A stretch of 64,000 nt of DNA from Ulota crispa (taxonomy: Eukaryota; Streptophyta; Bryopsida; Orthotrichales; Orthotrichaceae), in the NCBI GenBank assembly GCA_963920765.1, contig OY987244.1:7566501-7630500 (forward strand). Direction: 5' to 3'. Positions within the stretch are counted from its first letter, which is position 1. Each line of letters opens with the position of its first letter. A program made the position numbers and the translations under genes. This document shows positions 49,450 through 60,777 of the stretch, piece after piece. The notes under the pieces were generated by a model. It did no database searches, was not told the DNA's origin, and worked only from the letters and a program-made list of their open reading frames with translations.

Positions 49450-49885
49450 TCTATATGAATAATAAGGTAGGAGGCCTTTTAAATGGACCATCTAAGCAAA
49501 AGTGCGCTTCTGTGAAAAAATCCGGGCAACTTAGTAAAATGGAAATATTTTTGGTAGAAAGTCAAAGAAGAGATAGTTTTGTGGCCATTTAGTTTGAATT
49601 TTTTTGAGTTAGTATGAATTAGTACAATTTATCAAAGTAGAAAGTGCATAGGTAACTATTCTTGATCATAGGTGGTAGCATTCATGATGCAAAGACGGTT
49701 TGTAAATGGAGCACATGAGTCCTAAAAGCAACCACTACAAAGTCAAGAATGCTCCAATAAGGCTCTTAAAGCGTGCAAGCACCCATTCTGTATTCTAATA
49801 CTCAAATCATGATTGAGAACATGTTTTCATTTATTTTAGTATGACATATATAGTGACTATCAAAATTGTCTCAATGTTTGCTTAG

Positions 49886-51610
49886 CCCCTAAAGGACCAA
49901 GCCCTTTTTTCTGCCAAAAATTATTAAAAAATGCCACCTTTAGAAGGTTTAGAAAAAGGGGATTTTATGTTTTGTTTTTGGGAAATCCAACCATAGGATC
50001 TTGACCCAGACTGGAAGAGGTACTGTGGGAAAAAAATTAGCTCATTCCAAATGGAGAGGAGTGAGATATTTACATCCAAAGTGAAAAAAAAAGATTTTTT
50101 CCATGCTGCCCAAAAATTTCAAAAGCCTTTGACCACTCTTATAACAAAAAAATTGCTCTACCCAAAGTTGCACTTTATTTTTTACATGTAGGAGATCAAG
50201 TTAGGTATGTGTGGGAGAATTTTCAAATCAATTGGAAATATACAACACATGGGAAAAATCATTAACCCCTAAAGACCTAAGGGCCCTTTTTGGGGACAAA
50301 TGGAATTTCGGGCTTGTACCTATGGCTAAACTACTTTGCATGATTTTTTGAAACTTTTATTGAAGGTGAGGAATTCAAAGATCTATGTGGGAATGTAATT
50401 TTTTCTTCATTCCAACAATTATTGAAGAAGCTAAAAATGAATAACTGAAAAATAGGGGACTCCGGGCAGCCCAATTTTTTTTTTTTAAATTGCTTTTTTT
50501 TCAAATAAAAATCTGAAATAGGTTCTTTAGACTTATATAGACGTGGGGAGCTTTGAACCATTCAATTTTGATAGATGAGATGAAAGTTATGAGATGTTTT
50601 AGTTTGCAGGTAGGTGTGGTTTCTCTCAAAATCACACCTACCCGCAAACTAAAACATCTCATAACTTTCATCTCATCTATCAAAATTGAATGATTCAAAA
50701 CTCCCCATGTCTATATAAGTCTAAAGAACCTATTTCAGATTTTTTGTTGAAAAAAAAGCAATTTTTAAAGAATTTTTTGGGCTGCCCAGAGTCCCCTGTT
50801 TTCCATAAATTCATTTTTAGCTTCTTCAATAAATGTTGGAATGAAGAAAAAACTACATTCCCTTGTAGATCTTTGAATTCCTCACCTTCAATAAAATTTT
50901 CAAATAATCACGCAAAGTAGTTTAGCCATAGGTACATGCCCAAAATTCCATTTGTCCCCCAAAAAGGCCCTTGGGCCTTTAGGGGTTAAGTAAAAAGAAG
51001 TAGAAAATTAGTCAAAACAATAAACTATTAAAATTTTAATTATGGAAATGAAAAATGCTAATCCCAACAATGCTAATGTTGTGATAATCAATCTACTTCC
51101 TTCTATTTAAAAATATTTTTCCAAAATATTGAAAATTGAGTAAAATAAAGGACTTTAAAGTTTATTTTAGAGTAGAGATTCCATAACCGCTTGCAAACAA
51201 AAACTTGTCATAACTTTCATCTCATTGATTGAAATTGAATGATTCAAAGCTTCTTACCTATATAAAAGTCTAAAGAACCAATTTCAGATTTTAATTTTTA
51301 AAAAAAGTAAATTTTAAAGAAGTTTTTGGGTTGCGCAGATGGGCAGTCCTCCCCAAATTTTCATAAATTCATGCATAACTTCTTCATCAAATGTTGGAAT
51401 GAAGAAAAAATTAGATGCCCACGTAGATCTTTGAATTCCCCACCTTCAATAAAAGTTTCAAAAAATCACACAATGTAGTTTAGCCATAGGTACATGCCCA
51501 AAGTCCAACCTGTCCCTCAAAGGGACAATGGTCCTTTAGGGGTTAGTTTAGCCATAGGTACATGCCCAAAGTCCAACCTGTCCCTCAAAGGGACAATGGT
51601 CCTTTAGGGG
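49886..51610. mobile_element. 1.7-kb element with CCCCTAAAGGACCA termini and TTAG duplication
   Basis: The left end CCCCTAAAGGACCA at 49886 and the right end TGGTCCTTTAGGGG at 51610 are 14-bp perfect inverted repeats. TTAG flanks both sides (49882-49885 and 51611-51614). The opposite arm of the host palindrome preserves the uninterrupted site, read on minus at about 52380-52355 as GTTTGCTTAGATGCCAAG with a single TTAG. The element is composite: it contains foldback 50266-50985, and its right third (51165-51610) is a relative of that foldback's right arm. Non-coding. Confidence 0.85.
50266..50985. mobile_element. 720-bp near-perfect palindromic foldback with TTAA duplication
   Basis: TTAA flanks both ends (50262-50265 and 50986-50989). 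The termini are CCCCTAAAG and CTTTAGGGG. The two halves mirror each other about 50625-50640: GTAGGTGTGGT, a short TTTCTCTCAAAA centre, then ACCTAC. The same short frame occurs on both strands at the two outer ends. It lies inside the element at 49886-51610, so it is younger than that insertion. Confidence 0.88.
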
Positions 51611-51613
51611 TTA
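51478..51613. repeat. 68-bp direct duplication at the element's right end
   Basis: A unit from GTTTAGCCATAGGTACATG to CCTTTAGGGGTTA occurs twice with no visible difference (51478-51545 and 51546-51613). It duplicates the terminus together with the first three bases of the target site. Confidence 0.92.
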
Positions 51614-52924
51614 GACGCCAAGTTTATTTCAATATCTCCACTATATATAAGTGGCATTTTATCCTCAGATTTTTTGTGTGTGATCCTTGTGCAATCATGA
51701 TCAAGCATGCCAAATTTCAATTACTAAAAACCAAAATCCTATTTTTGGTAAATGGTTTTGTGTCAAAATCAAGAAAGTTGATCAAAAACATTGGTGATGA
51801 ATTTTTAAGATTTGATTGCATGGGTATGTTGGAGACATCCATAAGCACATCTTTGCTTCAAACAAATATTTCCAAAAAATTCTAAAAAAAATTCTAAAAA
51901 AAATTTAAATTTAGGCCAAATTTAATAAACTTGATAATTCTTCATGGAGTCTATTTTTGGCAAAATAACTCATATATTGTGATTGAGTTTGTACCTTTAA
52001 ACATGATGATATGTTTATTTTGCCAAAAATTAGATTCCATGAAGAATTATCAAGTTTACTAAATTTGGCCTAAATTTAAATTATGTTTAGAATTTTTTAG
52101 AATTTTTTTGGAAATATTTGTTTGAAGCAAAGATGTGCTTATGGATGTCTCCAACATACCCATGCAATCAAATCTTAAAAATTCATCACCAATGTTTTTG
52201 ATCAACTTTCTTGATTTTGACACAAAACCATTTACCAAAAATAGGATTTTGGTTTTTAGTAATTGAAATTTGGCATGCTTGATCATGATTGCACAAGGAT
52301 CACACACAAAAAATCTGAGGATAAAATGCCACTTATATATAGTGGAGATATTGAAATAAACTTGGCATCTAAGCAAACGTTGAGACAATTTTGGTAGTCA
52401 CTATAGACAAATTTGAACACAATCATGACTAATAAGCGCACTTGTAGTGGCTCAGTCTTAAGTTCCTAAAACAATGAATACACAAATGCAATTTCTGAAC
52501 ATAGAAAATGTGACCCATTTAAAAACCTTTGTGCACTATTTTTGTGACCCTTACATGATCCATTCAAAATGCCCGGTCCAAAGTCAAGCTTCCTACCTTA
52601 TTCATTGTCTTTAGTGTCATTGTTGCTTGTCTGATGTAGTAAGGGTTTTTTTTTTTGCAATTATTCACTAAAAAGAAATACAAGTGTTTTGAGAGAATCT
52701 TTGGCAATGTATTTTTTTTTATAGATGGAATTGCTCAATTGCTCCACAATCTTGAGATAATATTACTCATTTTAAGAAACATGGATTGTTTTGCCAAGAG
52801 TTGGGTTTTCATCCTTATTTTTGCATGTGGCATTCATATGCATGGATGTAAATAGCTTTGTCACTCTAGCAAGTATTGCTTTGTGCACTGCCAAAATTTG
52901 AATGAAAAAAACTTATATGTGACG

Positions 52925-53078
52925 TAAGGTAGGAGGTTCTAAAATGGTGCAAGCTCTAAAATGATGCACCTCCTCAAATATATTCAATTTGTACATGTTA
53001 TTTTTCATAACCCTTCAACAATGTACAAGAAAAGTACATTTGAGAAGGTGCACCATTTTAGAGCCCTACAACCTTGCC
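52925..53078. repeat. Small foldback repeat, AGGTAGGAGG type
   Basis: AAGGTAGGAGGTTCTAAAAT and GGTGCACC-type motifs on the left pair with TGCACCATTTTAGAGCCC and ACAACCTT on the right, enclosing about 60 bases. Related to the repeat at 62235-62465. Confidence 0.6.
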
Positions 53079-54617
53079 AGTTCAAAATTTCATAACCAAT
53101 TCCACAAAGTTTCAAAAAATATGAAACAAGTTGAGTTAATATGCCAATTCCTCTAGTCTTTCAAGGAAAATTTACTGAAATGTATTTCAAGAGGTTTCAT
53201 CCCTCAAAATTCAGTTTTAGCCCTTAAATGAGCCATTCATGAGCCTCCTACATTATTTGCAACTTCAAGCTTCCTTCAACTTGTTACAGGATTTCAAACT
53301 TCTTGCTGTTTTTACATGAGTGAAATGGCAATCTCCTCATGCAAATTCCAAATCTTCTCATGAGAAATCCAAAGGTTTTTGCTCACCCAACAAAGTGTCA
53401 AAAAGGGCAAGCATGGACTCTCTTTCATGAGAAAATGAGGAAATCAACAAGTAGACAAAGAATTATACAACTAAACTCATCTTTGTAGTTTTACATGGGT
53501 GAAACGGCCATGAAAGTAAAATTAATTATCTGTAAGTTCCTAAAATTGTACAATAGTTGAAATCTAATTGACCATGCAACGATTGACTTAAGAGAATAAC
53601 AATTTTTTGAAAAAAGAAATATTACTCCTTAGCTCCTTATTCATGTCTTGTAGAGATGTTTAAAGGTTACATTGGCAATAAAGATTGAACTACATTTACA
53701 CAAAAACTTTGATCTTCAAAATGCAGTATCATGACGCTCAGGCAAATTTGGATTACAAAAAAGTACACCATTGATTGAAAACCCTTCATTGAAGTTGTCG
53801 AATGATAACCAACATGTCACTGAGAATTACATGACTACAATGAGATCCACACGTATTTTCATTTAATGTCCACTGGAAATAAACACTCATTTGCGTAAAC
53901 TAATAAAAGCTTTCATATGATAACCCTAATGTAAACTGTTTCATTCATACTAGCCTTCCTACCAATGTTTTTCTTCTAATTCACTATTCTGCACATCAAG
54001 AGCAATACACAATCCGTGCCAACAGTAAGGAGACGATCACAAAACTTGATCCAACTGGAATCGGTTTATAGTTCTCTTCAAGTTCAACCATCAAGGCAAA
54101 CGTATCGAATCAACAACGTAAATTGCCATCCCTGATACATACACAGGAACTCAATACCCTTGCGTGTGCACCTACTGATTATTCAGTCCTTCAATCTTGA
54201 CGACACATTAGAATCCAAGAGCTCTTATTCACTAAAAAACCAACCATGGAGCATCTTAGTTCCAACACAAACATCGCGAAGTACACAAATTGATTCCAAA
54301 TTGGTTACTAATAAGTGTATCTACTCATGCAAGTTGGACGCAAATACCAGAAGTGATCCAAAAAACCAGGATTATTCTGGAAGAAGCAATCCAACTCGCA
54401 TGAGGATCATAGCGTGGCACTCCACATGCGTGGCACTCTTGTAAGCAGTATCTCCTTCCCCTCCAGAACAAACAAAAGAAAAAAAGAAGAGGAAAACACA
54501 AAACAAGAACGACAAACAAAAGAAAAAAAAGAAGCCATCCTTACAGAGGACTTGCTTGAAGCAGATATAGAAATAAAGCAGGAGGCAGAGAAAGAGAGAG
54601 GGGGAGAGGGGGAGAGG
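53079..54617. other. Gene-free spacer downstream of CPSF73
   Basis: AT-rich sequence with no convincing gene. Its last few hundred bases are purine-rich (AAAGAAAAAAAAGAAG near 54510-54530) and are probably the CPSF73 3' UTR, read on minus. Confidence 0.5.
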
Positions 54618-57600
54618 TTAAGCGTCCAAAGGATAGAGAGCCGTTTGTATTCTGCGAAGAGCGACCTTGATGCGTTCTTTGAGGGTGTCATCTTTACACT
54701 CAATGCCCTTTTTGGCGTGGTCTACAACGGCAACGGTGCCATCCATGGTGACAGTCAAGGTCTGCAGCTTCCCATCCAGCGCCACGTCACCGAACAACGA
54801 CACCAGCAGGGAGTGAACGATTTTGATCTCGTCTTTTTCTTTGGCACGGCCGACGGCGAACATGGCCTGGGAGTCGAGCTTGAGGATCATGGCGACCACG
54901 GCGTCCGCCACCATGTCGCTGATGGGGTCCGACACCCACTGCAGCACCACGTAGTCGGCGCCCTCGTGCGTCACCGTCAGGTTGCCGTGCACCGTGAGCG
55001 TGGGGCTGTCAGCCTTGGCCACCGCCTCCACCTGCTCGTACATCTGCTGCAGCCGGTGCCGCAGCACCGTGAACGTGCCCTTGTACGGCACCGACTGCCG
55101 CTGCATGACGCTGCCGGTCGCCAGCTGCGTGAAGCTGTGCAGATCCTCCGGCGCCATCAGCTGGTACGTGAACCCCTTGCGCACCAACAGCCCGCTCACC
55201 ACGTCCCCCTCCTGCGCTGGCTTCTCCGCCAGCCGCCCCACCGCCTTCGCAATCTTCTCGCCCTTGAAATGCATCTCCACCGTTTGGCAGTTCTTCGGTG
55301 ACAGCACCTGCACATGGCCGAGTCAAAACCAACACTTAAACGGGATATTAGGTAGATGCAACTCTTTTTGTGAAGTGTGAACTATCATGTTTTCAAGCTG
55401 GTGTAACGTGCCATCGACCTTTCTTTTTTCCCATAATACTACAATACACTCTTGTCATATTAAGCTTCTCATCATAACTTCTAAACCTTTTTTTCCCTCC
55501 CATGAAGAAGTTGATTTTAAACAAGACTCAACATCTCCACCATTTGGCAGTTCTTGGGTGACAGCACCTGAACATCCCATTGGCTTGGCCGAGTCAAAAC
55601 CAACACTTAAACAAGATGTTAGGTATATGGAGTTACGCAACTATTTGTGCAGTGTGATTTCAAGCTGGTGTAACAAGCCATCTACCCCTTTTTTTTTCCC
55701 ATATCACTACAATACACTCTTGTCATAGTAAGCTTCTCATCATAACTTCTAAACCTTTTTTTTCCCTCCCATGAAGAAGTTGACTTTTAAACAAGACTCC
55801 ATAAATAAAATGTTTACTCCATATCTACCTAATATGGGGTTGACTTGCTCCAGTGGCAGTAGCAATAACCAGAGCACAGTCCTTGCAAAATTAAGGCTGG
55901 AGGCGCACTGACCTTCACGTTTTGGTCTGCAAACTGGGTGATGAGCTTGGCTTTCAAGCGTCCCATCTCGTTGGCCTCGCCGTGGACGAGGATGATGTTC
56001 GGTGGCCTGAGCTCGTGCAGAAACGCGCTTGTTTGAGTGAAGTCCGCGTGGGCGGAGAAGGAGATGTAATGAACTTGCATGTTCAAAGGCACCACCAGGC
56101 CACTGAGGAGAGTCACCTCCTTGGGCTCATTCATGATGGTCTTGGCGAGTGTTCCCTCCACTACATACCCCGGGATGACACACGAGTTCTTCTTGTCCTG
56201 GCACCAAATGTCGAAGAGCTGTCTGGATAGCCCACTTTGCAGGCTGCCTGGAGAGGCCATCACCACCGCGGGCCCTACGTCGTCGAACTCGTCAATGTTT
56301 TTCAAGGGGTGAATGTGCTTGAAGTCGAAGGGGTTTGAGACCTGATTTCAAAACCACAGATCAGTACAATATACCCTCCACACTAAGTAGCGCACATTTT
56401 CTCACTGGTGTGTTAAAAAGTCTATTGGCCAGTTCAAAGGTAACTTATCCAAAATGGGAAGAGTTACGCTTTGGAGTTCACTAAAGTGCTGCTACTTGGC
56501 TCTGGTGGGCATAGGCAAAGTTCGTTTTACGAGTCCAAGATTGAGTTCAGCGAACTAATGAATGTGAACTCTTTGTAATTACAAAACGGAAACACTTGCA
56601 AAACACGAAAAAAAACACATTTTTTCATAAATATGAAAAGACCGAAAAAAAATAAAATAAAATAAAATAAATTGAGTTTTATTCCTATGGTCTGGACGCA
56701 AGAAATTAAGGATCTGGGACAAGTGTACCTCGAACTGCTTCTGAATACGGTCGTTCATGGCGTTGATGTACGTCTGATACACTGCCATGCACTTCTTCGC
56801 CAGAGGGGATGCGTAGTGGATAGGTATGTGTTGAAGCTCAGGGTGCGCCTCCCAATATTCGTCCAGAATCAAAAGCAGCTCTTGCGCTCTTCCAAGGGCG
56901 AAGGCAGGAATCAGGACCTTACCACCCTGTTGACAGGTCATTCAGTTGTCGTATGTTACAAGCCCTTCGAGCATAAAAATTAACTAAAAAGACGAGAACC
57001 TCAAGAGAACACGACAAGTAATTCACCTGCACTTGACTCCAGTTATCAAATAAACTACAAAATCAAAGCAGAGCTTGCATCACTATAATAACATCACACT
57101 CGCATGTGCAAGTATTCTTTATGTTTGTCCAAACAAGTCTTGAAAACAAGAGCTTTCAACCATATATTCAGAAATCCAGCAATGTTTATCAAAAGTTGGA
57201 GAGCTGTTCTTTGCGGTTTTCCACTTTGTCAAGTCAATCATGGAAAAAAAAATCTCGACAATGGATGATAAAAAGACATGACAAAACATTTTGTGAACTT
57301 TCTTGTCTGTTTGACCATTTTGTGGAGTGCTTCAAATACCATCAGCCCGCAGAATGATCAAAATGATAACATCACTTAATTTACTTATTGTTAAATGACT
57401 TGCCACCTTGTCCTGTGGACTCCAAATAGCTATGCCTTGGTCTCGACTATTTGCTTCCCTTTCAGATCTAGTAACATTTTTCTTATCATCAAACTTGTAT
57501 GAAGCAATGTACACCAGCCCTCAGAAGCCCAAAAGATCCACAGGGCTCATCTTCTAAGCCAAGAGGTATGGCACCTTCAAACATTCAGAGACCAAACTAC

Positions 57601-59726
57601 GGCTTCTATCTTGTAAAATCGAGTGGAAGTGTAGGATGGAACAAACAGCCATACCCTCGGACCTTGTCCCAACCCAGAAAACTGATCAGGAATGAAAAAA
57701 AGCAGAAAAAAGAAAAAAGAAACAGAAGGAAAAGAGGACAGTATATTATACCTGACTAACGGTTTGAGCAACAGTATCAGTAAATCTTCTTTCCCGCATG
57801 ATTCGAGGTTGGTGAATTTGCACACCGTATGTTGATTCAATGATACAGACATCAGGTGAGAAGTGAGGCATTTCAGCAGCACGAAGATGCCGATCTTCCT
57901 CACAAGAGTAATCCCCAGTGTAGAGAACTCGCATGCCAGCAATGTCTACCATGAACATGGCTGCACCCAGCACATGGCCTGCGGTATAACACCAGAATCG
58001 AATCCCATTCACTTCCATGGTTTGATGAAAGTCGATGACCTGCCATCATCAAAGGAAAGACCACCTTGAACGATTGCATAAGAAATCCATACACAGTGAT
58101 AAGACTATGATTGAAATACATTTGGCTCTTGTAACCACAGTGGTCACTCCCTACCTCTCTCCTGATCTCCTCCTGATGAAAGCATTACCCACATATTGAT
58201 AAAAATGCACAAGTACAGTATCCTCTGTTTTCATCTGTTCAGTTGCAAGACATACATAAATTCCTGAACCCCGCCCAAAAGTGTCAAAGAAGGTAGAGAT
58301 AATTGCTATTATCAGAACCTCACTCACCTCGATTTTCTCCATCGTTCGTGCAATGTCGTGTTCATCGTATAACATATCGTCTACCGACACTTTGCTGATT
58401 TTGACGAAATCTGACAGAAGAAGCTTGTAGATGGCTTTGGTGGCATGTGTCATGAACACCCTCCCTTTGAAGTTGGTCTGAGATATAACAAACCCTTGGT
58501 TAAAGAGAATACAAATGGACTCATGAGACAACATTGCATCACAGAAATCCGCTTCAAACTATCAAAAGAATGGATAGTGATAACGGTCAGCATCCATACC
58601 TTCTCCAGGAAATAAGGGAGCGATGCACAATGGTCGAGATGGAAACTGCACACATGAAAAATGAAAGTGCATCAGAAACATCAAACCATATCCACAGACA
58701 CTCGAACCAAGGCATATGCTAAATCTCGATTTAAAACTAAGACGAGTTTGTCCTACAAGGGACCTGGAGGAGGGAATCCACTAAACTATAAGGTTTCTTC
58801 CTCCAGGCCTGAAGACCACCAACCACAATGCATAAAGACAACATCAAATAGGCTTTGCCATGAGGCCACATTGGCGACTAAAGCATGCAGGCCGTCCCTC
58901 TTAGAATCTCCACGAAAAATCAATGAACGCATTAGAGTTATCCTTGAACTTTGTCGACGTGAGGCAAGCCTTGTTATTGCTGTGCAACCGCAGAGCTGAA
59001 ATTGGTGTATAACTTTAACTAAGGGTTTACGAGTACAAAATTGCCACTAAACAGCACACAATGCACCAGTGGAAAGGTACCGCTCATACTCTTAGGGTTT
59101 AGGTAAACCGCTCCAAGCATACCAGCAAATAGCAAGTAAGTTCAACTACTCAGGGTTTAAGGATCACTCTACTGACTATCAGCAAATGAAAAACCCTAAT
59201 TCTCAGCTGACAACTCTGATAAGTTGCTGAAACATTGAAAGTCACTCACTGCGTCACGAGTAGAACATCAATGCTGATGGGATCAATCTCATCGAAGTAG
59301 GGCAACGCCGCCATGCCAGAGTAACCAGGATGGATTCCACAATCAAACTGCACAAACACAAAACAAAAGAGATAAAAATATCACACAAAATTGGAGAGCA
59401 AAACCCTAGCATCGTCGGTATAAGAAGTTTTAGGGTTTAGAACAAACTGCACGTACTGTCAAGGATTGTTTGAAAAAGTAGTACACTCAATGCTCTTCAT
59501 TGTTATAACAAATTCGTTCTGCACAATTGTCGCACATCTAATCTATGTCATATCTGAAAACACAATTGGGTTGAAGAGGTTTAATTTTACGTACCATGAC
59601 AGTCTTGCCCTTGTAGGTCATATACACACACGACCGCCCGACCTCGTTGCCAGCACCAAGAGGAGTAACCTCGAGCTTGTCCCCTTCCCCTTTCACCACC
59701 GTCGCTGGATCCTTGCGCTTCGACAT
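54618..59726 (-). CDS. CPSF73-I: CPSF73-I, mRNA 3'-end processing endonuclease, eight exons
   Basis: Exons on minus: 59726-59595, 59347-59250, 58645-58600, 58477-58328, 58039-57752, 56926-56729, 56341-55913 and 55307-54618, all GT-AG and in phase, giving 676 residues (human CPSF3 has 684). This subunit is the zinc endonuclease that cuts pre-mRNA before polyadenylation and acts in the nuclear CPSF complex. Metallo-beta-lactamase ligands are present: HFHLDH (His77, His79, Asp81, His82), His164 in TAGHVLGA, Asp185 in TGDYS, His402 in FSAHADF and His424 in LVHGE. The beta-CASP insert carries [19 protein letters not shown]. Exon 8 holds the C-terminal domain that contacts the partner CPSF100. The ATG at 59726 is chosen because the frame upstream has no other ATG and the protein then starts MSKRKDPA. 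The last exon is unusually GC-rich against its surroundings. It appears intact. Confidence 0.97.
55272..55799. repeat. Tandem duplication in CPSF73 intron 7 that copies the exon 8 splice acceptor
   Basis: Unit A (55272-55531) holds the first 36 bases of exon 8, its acceptor and adjoining intron. Unit B (55532-55799) repeats it with about 10% differences: the CTCCACC-TTTGGCAGTTCTT core, then GGTGACAGCACCTG, GAGTCAAAACCAACACTTAA, and later ATACACTCTTGTCATA and CATAACTTCTAAACC. Read on minus, the intronic copy encodes [12 protein letters not shown], then diverges to a stop after four residues. Confidence 0.92.
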
Positions 59727-60664
59727 GGCGCCCCTCTCACTGCCGATCACGTAGCCCTAATCAGTCCAAAGCATGCCCAATCCCGATATCAGAAACTGAA
59801 GAAACCTCGGATTGGAATCTAAAATGAACTCGTCACGGAAACCCCACCAATTTTATTACAGCTACACACTCACTCACTCGATTTTCCGCCTTTAATCCCT
59901 AGAAATCCGAGAGTAGAGGCTTGCAAACATTGATAAGGGGGAATTCGGGTTTGGTGTAGAGCCTGCACTGCGATGCTTGATGATTCCGATGCAGCTGAAC
60001 GAGAAAGTGTCTATCGCCAGGAAAAAAACGTTAAGCAAATGCGAAAAGAAAAGGGAACTCAGAATCCAAGCTTACGTGAGAAGATTGAAGGGGATGAATC
60101 GCAGGATTTTGGGTCTTGAGATGATCGTTTTTGGTTTGCGACGCCAACGTGAGTTCTTCGTAACTGCGCGGAGTTATGTGCCTTTGCTGCTTCTGAAAGT
60201 GCTAACTTATCGCCCAAGTCGGGTTCGGAATGTTTTTTGAAACACGTCCAGCTGATTTCCTCCTTCCACTGGAATGAACCGGCTTTTTTTAACCGGGCAC
60301 CGGTTGCATCCTCTCAATTAGAAAAATTTCGAAAAATGTCAAATTAAAATCTTGCAATTTCAAAGTTTCACTGGCTAATTTCCTCTAAACTGAAATTTGC
60401 ACTTATTACTCTACTAGTACTAGTTTACACACCTGTTGTACCAATGGGTTGATCATTATAGAAAATGTAAAGGGTGCAATAAAAAAAAAACATAGAAGGT
60501 GCAATTTGTTAAATAAAGAAAATGTAAAAGGTGCAACTTACATGCATGGAATGCAACTTATAGTTGCACTCAAACTCTTTACATTTCATCCAAAACAGCC
60601 CATGGGATTCTTTTATCTATATTATAATACTACCCATTGTAATGACAAGATTATGCTCCCCACC
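59727..60664. promoter_or_regulatory. CPSF73 upstream region
   Basis: Likely 5' leader and promoter for the minus-strand gene. A small plus-strand frame at 59980-60240 has no recognisable features and a composition like random leader DNA. No TATA box was identified. Confidence 0.35.
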
Positions 60665-60777
60665 CCTTATCCCCGTGCCCCCCTATTCTTGTTCTCTCCT
60701 ATCCTTGTGCTCCCATATCCTTGCCTCCTATCCCCGTGTCCCCCTATCCTTGTGTCTCCCTATCCTCGTGCCCTCTT
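60665..60777. repeat. Cytosine-rich minisatellite, about seven units of 15-17 bp
   Basis: Imperfect copies of CCTATCCTTGTGTCCCC follow one another. Variants change TTG to CCG or TCG. The strand asymmetry (almost no G or A except at fixed positions) stands out from the AT-rich flanks. Confidence 0.9.

Larger units (their letters stand above)
49450..52630. mobile_element. Large foldback element 2, arms interrupted by a TTAG-flanked insertion
   Basis: The left arm (about 49450-49885 continued at 51615-51965) is the reverse complement of the right arm (about 52020-52630), with a loop near 51968-52018. The inner 350 bp of the arms (51615-51965 against 52020-52375) are almost identical, so the same open frame appears on both strands. 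The outer parts are more diverged, with indels. The left arm is split at 49882-51614 by another element. No protein function is supported. A transcript through it would form a long double-stranded RNA hairpin. Confidence 0.85.

Noticed and set aside
47021-51614. CCCCTAAA motifs that look like the plant telomere unit CCCTAAA.
   Set aside because: They are single, in opposite orientations at element ends and next to TTAA; there is no tandem telomeric array.
51562-52388. A frame of about 85-105 residues that occurs on both strands and looks like a conserved protein pair.
   Set aside because: The two are mirror copies produced by the palindrome; the identity is DNA-level, with no protein family match.
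54414-55335. Long frames on plus and in other frames across CPSF73 exon 8.
   Set aside because: High GC leaves alternative frames open. The minus-strand frame ending at 54618 continues the CPSF73 protein in phase.
59980-60240. A basic plus-strand frame of about 86 residues upstream of CPSF73.
   Set aside because: It overlaps the likely promoter and leader region of the divergent gene, has no domain, and its composition does not stand out.
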